From: Planctomycetota bacterium
Lineage (GTDB): Bacteria > Planctomycetota > Planctomycetia > Gemmatales > Gemmataceae
DNA length: 32,798 bases
Direction: 5' to 3'
NCBI GenBank assembly: GCA_016873095.1
Contig: VGYC01000072.1
Coordinates: 1-32,798, forward strand
The notes under the pieces are model-generated. The model had not been told where the DNA came from. It saw nothing but the letters and a program-made list of their open reading frames with translations, and did not search any database. Each line of letters begins with the position of its first letter. The first letter of the stretch is position 1. Below, one piece after another: positions 22,895-31,288 of this stretch. The position numbers and the translations under genes are program-made.

Positions 22895-24385
22895 ATGCCG
22901 CGCTGCATCCTCGCCATTGATCAGGGCACAACCAGCACCCGGGCCAACGTGTATGACGTGGATGGCAACTGCATCGGCAGCGCTGGCAAGGAACTCACCC
23001 AGCACTTCCCACAGCCAGGCTGGGTCGAGCATGATGCGGACGAAATCTGGCAGGCAGTCGCCCAGCTAATCCCCGAAGCCTTGCGAAAGAGCGGCGTTGC
23101 CGCGACCGACATCGCCGGCATCGGCATCACCAACCAGCGCGAGACGGTCGTCCTCTGGGAGCGAACGACCAGCAGGCCGGTGGCACACGCCATCGTCTGG
23201 CAGGATCGCCGCACCGCCGACTTCTGCCGTGCGCGACATGCCGACGAGACCTGGCTGGCGGAACGAACCGGGCTGGTGCTCGATCCGTACTTTTCGGCGA
23301 CCAAGCTGCGCTGGCTGCTCGACAATGTCCCCGATGCGCGGCAGATGGCAGGGGCAGGCCGGCTGGCGGCGGGCACCATCGACTCCTGGCTGATCTGGAA
23401 GCTGACCGGAAGCAAGGCGCACGTCACGGATCGTTCCAACGCCTCGCGCACGTTGCTGCTCAATCTGCAAACGGCGGCGTGGGACGAGGAACTATGCCGT
23501 TACTTCGAGATTCCCGCCTCATTGCTGCCGGAGGTTCGGCCGAGCGTCAGCGACTTCGGCACTACCGCCGGCCTGGACTTTCTGCCAGGCGGTCTGCGGA
23601 TCGGCGGCGTGGCCGGCGACCAGCAGGCGGCGCTGTTTGGGCAGGGCGGCTTCGAACGCGGACTGGCCAAGTGCACTTACGGCACCGGGGCGTTCTTCTT
23701 GCAACATCTCGGCGACCAGGCGACTCACTCGAAACGTCGGCTGCTCACCAGCCTGGCCGCGACGACGGACGAGCGCTTGCAGTATGTACTTGAAGGGAGC
23801 GTGTTCGTCGCCGGCGCCGCGGTGCAATGGCTGCGCGACGGCCTGCAGGCGCTGTCCGCCTCCGCCGAGGTCGAAGACCTCGCCGCCGCGTCCGACCCAG
23901 AGCAGCCGATCCTGTTCGTCCCTGCCTTCGTGGGTCTTGGCGCTCCGTACTGGATTCCGGAAGCGCGCGGGGCGCTATTCGGCTTGACGCGCAACACGTC
24001 GCGCAAGGAATTCGGCCGGGCTGTGCTCGAGGGCGTGGCGCACCAGGTCGTCGATCTTATCGAGGCGGCCGGCCATGACACCGGCCAGCCGTTGCAGGCG
24101 CTGCGCGTGGACGGCGGCATGGCGGCCAACGCCTGGTTCTTGCAAACGCAGGCGGACCTGCTCGGCATGCCGGTGGTGACGGCCGCGTGCAGCGAGGCGA
24201 CTGCCCAGGGCGCCGCGTACCTGGCGGGCTTGCAGGCCGGGCTATGGAGCCTGGATAAGCTCAAGAAGCACACGCGCGACGGCCGCCGCTTCGAGCCGGA
24301 ACTGAGCGCCGCCGACCGCCGCCGCAAGCGTGCGAGCTGGACCCGTGCGGTTGCCGCCGTTTCGGAGTTCTATAGACCGAATTAG
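22895..24385 (+). CDS. glpK: Glycerol kinase
   Basis: A 496-residue FGGY-family kinase of the normal glycerol-kinase length. It phosphorylates glycerol to sn-glycerol 3-phosphate with ATP. The N-terminal phosphate loop is IDQGTTSTR (D9). The substrate-binding segment contains NQRETVVLWERTT and AIVWQDRRT. The second half has GVAGDQQAALFGQGG, CTYGTGAFFL and DGGMAANAWFLQTQADLLG, all glycerol-kinase signatures. The start ATG has no Shine-Dalgarno sequence; the predicted leader is only 18 bases. No glycerol facilitator or glycerol-3-phosphate dehydrogenase gene is adjacent, so it seems to be a single-gene unit. Confidence 0.96.
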   Translation: MPRCILAIDQGTTSTRANVYDVDGNCIGSAGKELTQHFPQPGWVEHDADEIWQAVAQLIPEALRKSGVAATDIAGIGITNQRETVVLWERTTSRPVAHAIVWQDRRTADFCRARHADETWLAERTGLVLDPYFSATKLRWLLDNVPDARQMAGAGRLAAGTIDSWLIWKLTGSKAHVTDRSNASRTLLLNLQTAAWDEELCRYFEIPASLLPEVRPSVSDFGTTAGLDFLPGGLRIGGVAGDQQAALFGQGGFERGLAKCTYGTGAFFLQHLGDQATHSKRRLLTSLAATTDERLQYVLEGSVFVAGAAVQWLRDGLQALSASAEVEDLAAASDPEQPILFVPAFVGLGAPYWIPEARGALFGLTRNTSRKEFGRAVLEGVAHQVVDLIEAAGHDTGQPLQALRVDGGMAANAWFLQTQADLLGMPVVTAACSEATAQGAAYLAGLQAGLWSLDKLKKHTRDGRRFEPELSAADRRRKRASWTRAVAAVSEFYRPN

Positions 24386-24420
24386 CGATTTTTTGATTGC
24401 AGCTCTCCCAACGCCATTGT

Positions 24421-24426
24421 TACAAT
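24421..24426 (+). promoter_or_regulatory. Candidate -10 box of the M48 protease gene
   Basis: TACAAT, with TTGCAG 18 bases upstream (24397-24402) as a weak -35. The start would be near 24433, giving a leader of about 70 bases. Confidence 0.3.
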
Positions 24427-24502
24427 CCCGGTTGCCGTCTGCGGTTGGCATTACCACGATGACTGAGAGCTAAGCCGCAAGCGGGTAACGAGAGGTCCCC
24501 CC

Positions 24503-26428
24503 ATGTCGCGTGTCATTCTCCTCGTCGTCGCATCGATCTTCTTTCTCGTCGTCGCACCGGCCAGAGCGGATGAGAAGGATGACAACAAGCTCTTTCAGCG
24601 CGTCATGCAGCGCTTGCTGAGCAGCGAGCTGGCGGACAAGGAGTATACGAGGAAGTTCTTCTGGCCGCCGCACTACTTCATCAAGCCGCAGTCGAAGAAC
24701 GAGGTGAACGCCTACGCGACGGCTCACAAGGAATTCGGCGCCACCGTGGATGCCAAGTCCGGCAAGATCAAGCCGGTCGTCATGGTCACGGAGGGCTTTC
24801 TTGCGAAGGTCGTCAAGGGCAACGAGGACGTGCTGGCGGCAGTGATGGGGCACGAACTGGCCCATCTCACGAAGGACCACGTCACGGGTCAGAAAGGGGC
24901 CACCGAGTTTCTGTTCCTGGCCTTTTCGCGCGAACATGAAATCGAAGCCGACCTGGCCGGCATGCGTTACGCCGTGGCCGCCGGCTATCCGTACCGTAAC
25001 GGCGTGGGCGGCATGGCCAAGGTCATGAAGTCCATGCCCGGCTACTCTTCCTTCGAGGGCCTGCACGCGTCGCATCCCTCCTGGGACGAACGGCTCGCAA
25101 TGCTGGATCGGCAGCAGTCCCAGCTCTGGACGTCGATGGCCTCGTTCCGTAACGGCAATTTCTTTCTGGAACTGGAGCAGTATCTGCCGGCGCAGCATTG
25201 CTTCAAGGCGGTCCTCAAGGAGTTTCCCGAATGCCACGAAGCGTGGGCCAACCTGGGTTACGTGCAGCTGATGCGTTACCTCGACGGCCTGGAGACGGAG
25301 GACCTGCGTCGTTACGACATCGGCCAGGTCGTGGTAGGCGGCTTCTACACGCGGCCGGCTTCGCTGGAAAGCAAGGTTCGCGGCATCGACGAGAAACTCT
25401 GGAAGGATGCGGTTCGCGCCCTTGACAAGGCCCTCAAGCTGCAGCCAAATCTGGTGCTGCCACGCGCTTGCCTGGGACTTGCCCACCTCGTTCACCCCGA
25501 AGGCAGGGACGTCAAAAAAGCCAAAAAGGCGTTCGCCGATGCGCTGGCCTGCCTGGACAAGGATGGCGAGTTGAAGAAAAACGCCCTGGCCCGCTCGAGC
25601 CTGCTTTTCAACGCCGCCGTGGTGGACCTGGCTGCCGGCGCGATTGCCGAGGCCGGCCAGAAGTTCAACCGCGCCGGCAAGGAGATGCAAGAAGTCGAAT
25701 ACCGCCCGTTGATGAACAGCCTGCAAGGCGCATTGGTCTACAACAAGGCACTCATCGATTCGCAAGCGACCGAGAAGGAGCATAAGGAACAGGCGCTGCA
25801 ACTCTTCAAGTACTATCTGATGCAGACGAGCCGCGACTCGGCATGGTGGCCGCTCGCCTACGAGCGCTACTCCCGGTTGGCAAAGGAATTGAAGGTCGAT
25901 GTGGTCGCGCCGGACAAGCTGATATCCAGCGCCATGCCGCGGATGATGCGCATGGTCGCATCGGTGTCCGTCGGCAAAGGGGCGATCACGCTTTCCGAGC
26001 CGATCCAGAGCACTGTCGAGCAGCTAGGCCGGGACGCGGGGGTTGCCATACCGCTGTACCCCGGGGCCAAGTTCATGCGCTGGCGCTTCGCGGCCCATGG
26101 CATCGATGTGCTGGCCAAGGAGAAGGTGCTGGCTATCTTTCTCACCGGATCCAGGTCGCCGGCGTTGCGGGTGCAGGAGATGGGCGCGGCCACCAAGACT
26201 CGCGATATCCGCGTCGGCATGCCGGAGACGGAATTGAAGGACATCCTCAAACAGCAACCCGTGGACAAGGCGCAACGCTTCATCGCTGACCCGCGCGCCG
26301 GCTATCACTTCTACCCGAGCCTGGGCCTCGCCGTCCGTTATCATGACAGCCGGGTGGCCGAGTTGGCCCTGGCCCAGATTCCGCGTCTCGCGTTCATGGA
26401 AAACACGGACAAGGCGAAAGACAAATAA
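24503..26428 (+). CDS. Secreted M48-family metalloprotease with TPR-like repeats
   Basis: A 641-residue protein with a clear signal peptide (about 1-22, cleavage after ARA). The zinc site is H117-E-L-A-H121, with the third ligand E146 in EHEIEADLAG, the M48 pattern seen in BepA and HtpX-like proteases. Helical repeats after about residue 220 (HCFKAVLKEFPECHEAWANLGYVQL; DAVRALDKALKLQPNLVLPRACLGLAHL) look like TPRs, as in BepA. The C-terminal part (about 500-641) is unassigned and holds DIRVGMPETELKDIL, which resembles a short SmpA/OmlA-like motif. The likely role is envelope protein quality control. The start ATG follows AGAGG. It stands alone between glpK and rpe. Confidence 0.88.
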   Translation: MSRVILLVVASIFFLVVAPARADEKDDNKLFQRVMQRLLSSELADKEYTRKFFWPPHYFIKPQSKNEVNAYATAHKEFGATVDAKSGKIKPVVMVTEGFLAKVVKGNEDVLAAVMGHELAHLTKDHVTGQKGATEFLFLAFSREHEIEADLAGMRYAVAAGYPYRNGVGGMAKVMKSMPGYSSFEGLHASHPSWDERLAMLDRQQSQLWTSMASFRNGNFFLELEQYLPAQHCFKAVLKEFPECHEAWANLGYVQLMRYLDGLETEDLRRYDIGQVVVGGFYTRPASLESKVRGIDEKLWKDAVRALDKALKLQPNLVLPRACLGLAHLVHPEGRDVKKAKKAFADALACLDKDGELKKNALARSSLLFNAAVVDLAAGAIAEAGQKFNRAGKEMQEVEYRPLMNSLQGALVYNKALIDSQATEKEHKEQALQLFKYYLMQTSRDSAWWPLAYERYSRLAKELKVDVVAPDKLISSAMPRMMRMVASVSVGKGAITLSEPIQSTVEQLGRDAGVAIPLYPGAKFMRWRFAAHGIDVLAKEKVLAIFLTGSRSPALRVQEMGAATKTRDIRVGMPETELKDILKQQPVDKAQRFIADPRAGYHFYPSLGLAVRYHDSRVAELALAQIPRLAFMENTDKAKDK

Positions 26429-26520
26429 CCTTCACGCGTGCCCGCAGGGCTGCCGGGACGGGTGGTTATCGTGCGTCGCACCCTGCGCCTTGCGGGGCGG
26501 CCCGGCCGTCAATCCGCTGG

Positions 26521-26538
26521 CTGCGCATGCCTGCGCAG
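26521..26538. terminator. GC hairpin between protease and epimerase genes
   Basis: CTGCGCA (26521-26527), loop TGCC, TGCGCAG (26532-26538): a perfect 7-bp stem. It lies 92 bases after the protease stop and 50 bases before rpe. There is no T tract, so its role as a terminator is uncertain. Confidence 0.3.
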
Positions 26539-26588
26539 AATATGCTAACGCGGTGGCGTTCACGTAGGGCTGCGTTGGCTCATATCCC

Positions 26589-27263
26589 ATGACGCAAGCG
26601 ACGAACAGAACCATCAAGCTGGCGCCGTCCATCCTGGCGGCCGACTTTTCCCGCCTGGGGGCGCAGGTGCAGGAGGCCGACCGGGCCGGCGCGGAGCGTA
26701 TCCACGTCGATGTGATGGACGGTCATTTCGTGCCGAACATCTCGATGGGCCCGCTGGTGTTGAAGGCCATTCGCCCGCTGACGAAGCTGCCGTTGGAAGT
26801 GCACTTGATGATCTCCGAGCCGGACCGTTATCTCGAAGATTTCGCCAGGGCCGGCGCGGATTCGCTGCTGGTCCACTACGAGGGCGACTTCCACCTGCAC
26901 CGGACCATCCATGCCATCAAGGACCTCGGCAAGAAATCGGGCGTCGTCATCAACCCCGCGACCGCGGCGTGCGTCATCGAGGAAATCGTTGCGGACGTGG
27001 ACCTGGTGCTGGTGATGACGGTGAACCCTGGATTCGGCGGTCAGAAGTTCATTCGCAACACGCTGGGCAAGATCGGCCGGGTGCGGGAGATGATCGACAA
27101 GATGAAGCCCGGCTGCGACCTGGAGGTGGACGGCGGCATCGACACGACATCGGCGCCGCTGGCGGTGAAGGCGGGCGCCGACGTGCTCGTGGCGGGTTCG
27201 TCGATCTTCCACGACCAGCGCGGCGTGGCGGCAGCGATGGCGGCGCTACGCGCGACATTCTAG
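26589..27263 (+). CDS. rpe: Ribulose-phosphate 3-epimerase
   Basis: A 224-residue TIM-barrel enzyme of standard length that interconverts ribulose 5-phosphate and xylulose 5-phosphate. Signature segments are [31 protein letters not shown] (metal-binding His and catalytic Asp), [17 protein letters not shown] and EVDGGI. The ATG is not preceded by a good ribosome site. It is the first gene of a run with gnd, zwf and a glucokinase-like gene, so it belongs to a pentose phosphate cluster. Confidence 0.96.
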   Translation: MTQATNRTIKLAPSILAADFSRLGAQVQEADRAGAERIHVDVMDGHFVPNISMGPLVLKAIRPLTKLPLEVHLMISEPDRYLEDFARAGADSLLVHYEGDFHLHRTIHAIKDLGKKSGVVINPATAACVIEEIVADVDLVLVMTVNPGFGGQKFIRNTLGKIGRVREMIDKMKPGCDLEVDGGIDTTSAPLAVKAGADVLVAGSSIFHDQRGVAAAMAALRATF

Positions 27264-27348
27264 GCGACGTTCGCGCTTGCAGTCTCCTGTCGATGACAGT
27301 AGCCACCGAGCGCGAAACGAAAACAATGACACAACCCTGGAGACACAT

Positions 27349-28362
27349 ATGCAACTGGGAATGATCGGTCTGGGGCGCATGGGCGCGAACATGGTTCGCC
27401 GGTTGATGAAGGGCGGCCACGAGTGCGTCGTTTACGATGTCAGCGCGGACGCGGTCAAGGCGCTCGCCAAGGAGGGGGCGGTCGGCGCCGCGTCGCTGGA
27501 TGAGTTCGTCAAGAAGCTTGCCAAGCCGAGGCCGGTGTGGATGATGGTGCCGGCCGCCATCGTCGATCGCATGATCGGCGACCTGGCCCCGCGCCTCGAA
27601 AAGGGCGATATTCTCATCGACGGCGGCAATTCGTACTACGTCGATGACATTCGCCGCGCCGGCGAGTTGAAGGCCAAGGGGCTGCATTACGTGGATGTCG
27701 GGACCAGCGGCGGCGTCTGGGGGCTGGAGCGCGGCTATTGCCACATGATCGGCGGCGAGAACGACGTGGTCAAGCGGCTCGACCCGATCTTCGCGACGCT
27801 GGCGCCGAGCATCGATTCGGCGCCGCGGACGCCGGGACGCGAGAAGGCGACCGGCACGGCAGAGCACGGCTACCTGCACTGCGGGCCGTCCGGGGCCGGA
27901 CACTTCGTCAAGATGGTGCACAACGGCATCGAGTACGGCATCATGGCCGCCTATGCCGAGGGGCTGAACATCCTCAAGCACGCCAACGTCGGCAAGAAGG
28001 AGCACGCCATCGATGCCGAGACGACGCCGCTGCGCAACCCGGAACATTATCAATATGACTTGAATCTGCCGGACATTGCCGAGGTGTGGAGGCGTGGCAG
28101 CGTGATCGCCTCCTGGCTCCTGGATTTGACGGCATCGGCGCTGGTCAAGGATCCGGAGCTGGCCAACTTTTCCGGGCGAGTGTCCGATTCCGGCGAAGGC
28201 CGCTGGACGCTGAAGGCCGCCATCGACGAGGCCGTCCCTGCGTCGGTGCTGAGCTGCGCGCTATACGATCGCTTCCTGTCGCGCGGCGAGGGCGATTTCT
28301 CCGACAAATTGTTGTCCGCCATGCGCTACGAGTTCGGCGGGCATCTGGAGAAGCATTCGTAG
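27349..28362 (+). CDS. gnd: 6-phosphogluconate dehydrogenase, decarboxylating, short type
   Basis: A 337-residue enzyme that oxidises 6-phosphogluconate to ribulose 5-phosphate and CO2. It belongs to the short form (about 300-340 residues), not the 470-residue E. coli type. The start ATG at 27349 has GGAG upstream; the frame is open 24 codons further back but without a ribosome site. The N-terminus has the dinucleotide fold [11 protein letters not shown]. The Asp in VVYDVS at the end of beta-2 favours NAD over NADP. The catalytic segment is [16 protein letters not shown], with Lys, His and Asn in the expected places. It lies 85 bases after rpe and 183 bases before zwf, with a large hairpin between. 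Confidence 0.94.
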   Translation: MQLGMIGLGRMGANMVRRLMKGGHECVVYDVSADAVKALAKEGAVGAASLDEFVKKLAKPRPVWMMVPAAIVDRMIGDLAPRLEKGDILIDGGNSYYVDDIRRAGELKAKGLHYVDVGTSGGVWGLERGYCHMIGGENDVVKRLDPIFATLAPSIDSAPRTPGREKATGTAEHGYLHCGPSGAGHFVKMVHNGIEYGIMAAYAEGLNILKHANVGKKEHAIDAETTPLRNPEHYQYDLNLPDIAEVWRRGSVIASWLLDLTASALVKDPELANFSGRVSDSGEGRWTLKAAIDEAVPASVLSCALYDRFLSRGEGDFSDKLLSAMRYEFGGHLEKHS

Positions 28363-28372
28363 ATCGAGAATT

Positions 28373-28453
28373 GGCGAGCTTGGAGCGTAAGCGACCGGAG
28401 TGATTGTCCTGCAAGGAGTTACGTCTTCCGGTCGCTTACGCTCCCGGCTCGCC
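28373..28453. repeat. Long intergenic palindrome (REP/MITE-like)
   Basis: The left arm (28373-28399) and right arm (28427-28453) are each 27 bases and pair at 25 positions, with a 27-base loop. The core GAGCGTAAGCGACCGGA is a sequence type I recognise from planctomycete intergenic repeats, though I cannot count its genome copies from here. It would form a very stable hairpin in the gnd-zwf transcript. Confidence 0.85.
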
Positions 28454-28482
28454 AGAAGCTGAAATCTAAGCAGCATTTTATG

Positions 28483-28536
28483 TCACGATGGTCACACCCA
28501 CCTTGACATGAAAAGCATTTGTGACACGAATCGTGA
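28483..28536. promoter_or_regulatory. Inverted repeat around a TTGACA upstream of zwf
   Basis: TCACGAT-G-GTCACA (28483-28496) is mirrored by TGTGAC-ACGA-ATCGTGA (28520-28536), with TTGACA (28503-28508) between them. The right half also contains the local palindrome CACGAATCGTG (28526-28536). The layout resembles operator half-sites flanking a -35, but there is no clear -10, so the promoter is unproven. The zwf ATG is at 28546. Confidence 0.35.
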
Positions 28537-28545
28537 GGCAGCACC

Positions 28546-29925
28546 ATGAGTCAACCGCAAGCCGATGCCCTGGTCTTTTTTGGGGCCACGGGCGACCTGG
28601 CGTACAAGAAGGTTTTTCCCGCGTTGCAGGCGATGATCAAGCGGGGTCGGCTACATGTGCCGGTCATCGGCGTGGCCAAGTCCAACTGGAACGCGGAGAA
28701 GTTGCGGGCCCGTGCTCGCGACAGCCTGGAGCAGCACGGCGGACTCGATCCGGACGCCTTCGCCCGGCTGTGCGAGCTGCTCAAGTACGTGGACGGCGAC
28801 TACAAGGATCTGGCCACTTTCACGACGTTGCGCAAGTTGCTGGGAGACGCCAAGTACCCGGTGCACTACCTGGCGATCCCGCCGATGGTGTTCGGCCTGG
28901 TGGTCGAGCAGCTCAAGAAATCGAGCTGTGCCAAGGGAGCGCGGATCGTCATCGAGAAGCCGTTTGGCCGGGATCTAGCGTCGGCGCTGGAACTAAACCG
29001 CACATTGCGGGCAGCGTTTGACGACTCCGCCATCTTCCGCATCGACCACTACCTGGGCAAGGAGCCCGTGCAAAACCTGCTGTTTTTCCGCTTTTCCAAT
29101 TCGTTTCTCGAGCCGATCTGGAACCGGCGCTACGTGGAAAGCGTGCAGATCACGATGGCGGAGAGCTTCGGTGTGCAGGGGCGCGGCAAGTTCTACGAGG
29201 AAGCCGGCGCCATCCGCGACGTGGTCCAGAACCATCTGCTGCAAGTGCTGTCGATGCTGACCATGGAGCCGCCCATCGGCAGTGATCCGGAAGCCGTCCG
29301 CGACGAGAAGGTCAAGATTCTCAAGGCGATCCCGGCTCCCGACCTGAACAGTGTCGTCCGCGGCCAGTTCCGCGGCTATCGCAAGGAAGAAGGCGTCAGT
29401 CCCAACTCGAAGGTCGAGACCTTCGCTGCGCTGCGCTTGCACATCAACTCCTGGCGCTGGCAGGGGGTGCCGTTCTACATCCGGGCCGGCAAATGCCTGC
29501 CGGTGACGTCCACCGAGGTGCTGGTCGAGATGCGGCAGATTCCCGAGATCTACATGCATCAGCCACCACCGAACTATTTCCGCTTCCGGCTCAACCCGGA
29601 GGTGTCCATCGCCATCGGCGCCCAGATCAAGACGCCCGGCGAAGAGATGATCGGCGACCGCGTCGAGTTGCTGCTCAGCCACAATCCCGGCGGCGACGAG
29701 ATGGACGCCTACGAGCGTCTGCTGGGCGATGCCATGAAAGGCGATCAATCGCTGTTCGCCCGCGAGGACCAGGTGGAAGCGGAATGGCGGATCGTCGATT
29801 CGCTCCTGGGCTCCGCCACGCCGCTCTATGAGTATGACCCGGGTACCTGGGGGCCGCGCGAATCCGACCGCCTCATCGCCCGCGACGGCGGCTGGCACAA
29901 CCCGGTGATCAGTCATCCGGAATAA
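28546..29925 (+). CDS. zwf: Glucose-6-phosphate 1-dehydrogenase
   Basis: A 459-residue enzyme that oxidises glucose 6-phosphate to 6-phosphogluconolactone. It is slightly shorter than the usual 490-510 residues. The N-terminal dinucleotide motif is [15 protein letters not shown] (usually GASGDLAKRK). The active-site signature RIDHYLGKE lies at 165-173, with EKPFGRDL before it. The C-terminal domain has IRAGKCLP and ends in YDPGTWGP. The ATG at 28546 has GAGG upstream. It lies 183 bases after gnd and 64 bases before the glucokinase-like gene. No 6-phosphogluconolactonase gene is found in this cluster. Confidence 0.96.
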   Translation: MSQPQADALVFFGATGDLAYKKVFPALQAMIKRGRLHVPVIGVAKSNWNAEKLRARARDSLEQHGGLDPDAFARLCELLKYVDGDYKDLATFTTLRKLLGDAKYPVHYLAIPPMVFGLVVEQLKKSSCAKGARIVIEKPFGRDLASALELNRTLRAAFDDSAIFRIDHYLGKEPVQNLLFFRFSNSFLEPIWNRRYVESVQITMAESFGVQGRGKFYEEAGAIRDVVQNHLLQVLSMLTMEPPIGSDPEAVRDEKVKILKAIPAPDLNSVVRGQFRGYRKEEGVSPNSKVETFAALRLHINSWRWQGVPFYIRAGKCLPVTSTEVLVEMRQIPEIYMHQPPPNYFRFRLNPEVSIAIGAQIKTPGEEMIGDRVELLLSHNPGGDEMDAYERLLGDAMKGDQSLFAREDQVEAEWRIVDSLLGSATPLYEYDPGTWGPRESDRLIARDGGWHNPVISHPE

Positions 29926-29989
29926 AACTAGCAAGCACTCCTGATCCGTTGTACGCGGTCAACCCAACACCGGCTGGTAAGGCGACAAC

Positions 29990-30718
29990 ATGAAGAGAAT
30001 CCTGGTCATCGATATCGGCGGCACGCATGTCAAGGTGCTTGTCACGGGAGAAAACGCGCCGCGCAAGACGCCATCGGGACCGGACTTGACGGCGGAGGCC
30101 ATGGTGCAGGCGGTGCTGTCGATGACGGAGGACTGGCCGCACGATGTCATTTCGATCGGCTATCCCGGGCCAGTGTTGCGCGGCAAGCCGCGCGTCGAGC
30201 CGAGGAACCTGGGCACGGGCTGGGTCGGCTTCAACTACGAAACGGCACTCGGCAAGCCGACGCGCATCCTCAACGACGCGGCCATGCAAGCCCTCGGCAG
30301 CTATCAGGGGGGCAGGATGCTGTTCCTGGGCCTGGGGACCGGCCTGGGCTCGGCGCTCATCTACGACGGTGAACTGGAGCCGATGGAACTGGCGCATCTG
30401 GCTTACAAGAAAGGCAAGACGTTTGAGGACTACCTGGGCCTTCGCGGCCTGAAACGGCTCGGCAAGAAGAGCTGGCGTCGCGCCGTGGCCGACGTGGTCG
30501 AGCGCCTCATCGCCGCCTTCGAGGTGGACTACGTGGTTCTCGGGGGTGGTAACGTGGATCGCCTCAAAGAGCTGCCGCCAGGCTCGCGCCGCGGCGACAA
30601 CGCCAACGCCTTCGTGGGTGGCTTCCGCATGTGGGACGACAAATCGTCAAGTGACATTGGTTGTGAAGCCAAGGGCGCTGAACCTGCGCAGCCAGTGTCG
30701 GCCGAAGGTAGCGAATAG
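29990..30718 (+). CDS. ppgK: ROK-family glucokinase, polyphosphate-glucokinase-like
   Basis: A 242-residue ROK kinase that probably phosphorylates glucose, using polyphosphate and possibly ATP. The N-terminus has the phosphate motif VIDIGGTHVKV. The catalytic Asp lies in RILNDAAMQALGSY, the glycine-rich GLGTGLGSALI follows, and the segment ELAHLAYKKGKTFEDYLG resembles polyphosphate glucokinases (the zinc-binding CXCGXXGC of other ROK proteins is absent). TAAGG lies eight bases before the ATG. Its place directly after zwf fits glucose 6-phosphate supply to the pentose phosphate pathway. The phosphoryl donor cannot be read from sequence, so the symbol is tentative. Confidence 0.82.
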   Translation: MKRILVIDIGGTHVKVLVTGENAPRKTPSGPDLTAEAMVQAVLSMTEDWPHDVISIGYPGPVLRGKPRVEPRNLGTGWVGFNYETALGKPTRILNDAAMQALGSYQGGRMLFLGLGTGLGSALIYDGELEPMELAHLAYKKGKTFEDYLGLRGLKRLGKKSWRRAVADVVERLIAAFEVDYVVLGGGNVDRLKELPPGSRRGDNANAFVGGFRMWDDKSSSDIGCEAKGAEPAQPVSAEGSE

Positions 30719-30748
30719 AACCAGCAAACGCAAGCTCGGAGAAATGGC

Positions 30749-31240
30749 ATGGATCTGTTGTGGGCCCCATGGCGACTGGCGTACGTGGCCGCCGACAAAC
30801 CGCCGGCAGCCAATGATCCGTGCTTCATTTGCAAGTTTCTCGCCGAGGACCGCGACGAGCACAATCTCATCGTCGCGCGCACGCCCCTGAGCGTCGTGCT
30901 GCTCAACCGCTTCCCGTACAACAACGGCCATCTGCTGGTCGCACCGCGCGCCCACAAGAGCCATCTGGGCGATCTCCTGCCAGAGGAAATGCGCGAGACC
31001 ATGGAGGCCATGCAGCGGATGCTGCGCACCTTGGACGGCCTGATGCGGCCGGACGGCTACAACATCGGCTTGAACCAGGGCACTGCCGCCGGCGCCGGCC
31101 TGCCTGGCCATCTGCACTGGCACATCGTTCCGCGCTGGAACGGCGACACCAACTTCATGCCCATCCTCGGCGATACCAGGGTCATCGTCCAGTCGCTGGA
31201 CACCTTGCGAAAACTTCTGGTGGAAAGGGTGGCCGGTTAG
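30749..31240 (+). CDS. HIT-family nucleotide hydrolase/AP4A phosphorylase-like protein
   Basis: A 163-residue protein. The N-terminus (MDLLWAPWRLAYV) and the zinc-type DPCFICK are typical of the AP4A phosphorylase-like HIT group. RFPYNNGHLLVAP matches the HIT fold. The catalytic histidine triad is in GHLHWHIVPRWNGDTNF. It would hydrolyse or phosphorolyse dinucleoside polyphosphates or AMP-linked compounds. GGAG lies seven bases before the ATG, and the gene follows the glucokinase-like gene by 30 bases, so it is likely in the same transcript. Confidence 0.92.
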   Translation: MDLLWAPWRLAYVAADKPPAANDPCFICKFLAEDRDEHNLIVARTPLSVVLLNRFPYNNGHLLVAPRAHKSHLGDLLPEEMRETMEAMQRMLRTLDGLMRPDGYNIGLNQGTAAGAGLPGHLHWHIVPRWNGDTNFMPILGDTRVIVQSLDTLRKLLVERVAG

Positions 31241-31251
31241 CCCCTCGGTCG

Positions 31252-31282
31252 TTGACATTCGCGGCTCGCCGGGGCATACAAT
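31252..31282 (+). promoter_or_regulatory. Promoter of trpB, placing the start at the ATG
   Basis: A perfect TTGACA (31252-31257) and TACAAT (31277-31282) are 19 bases apart. Transcription would begin about seven bases after the -10, at 31289, which is the A of the trpB ATG. No Shine-Dalgarno sequence is present. Confidence 0.5.
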
Positions 31283-31288
31283 AGCTGC

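Noticed and set aside
24465-24490. GCTAAGCCGCAAGCGGGT as half of a planctomycete repeat
   Set aside because: I recognise the sequence type, but only one arm is present here and I cannot show a second copy in the window.
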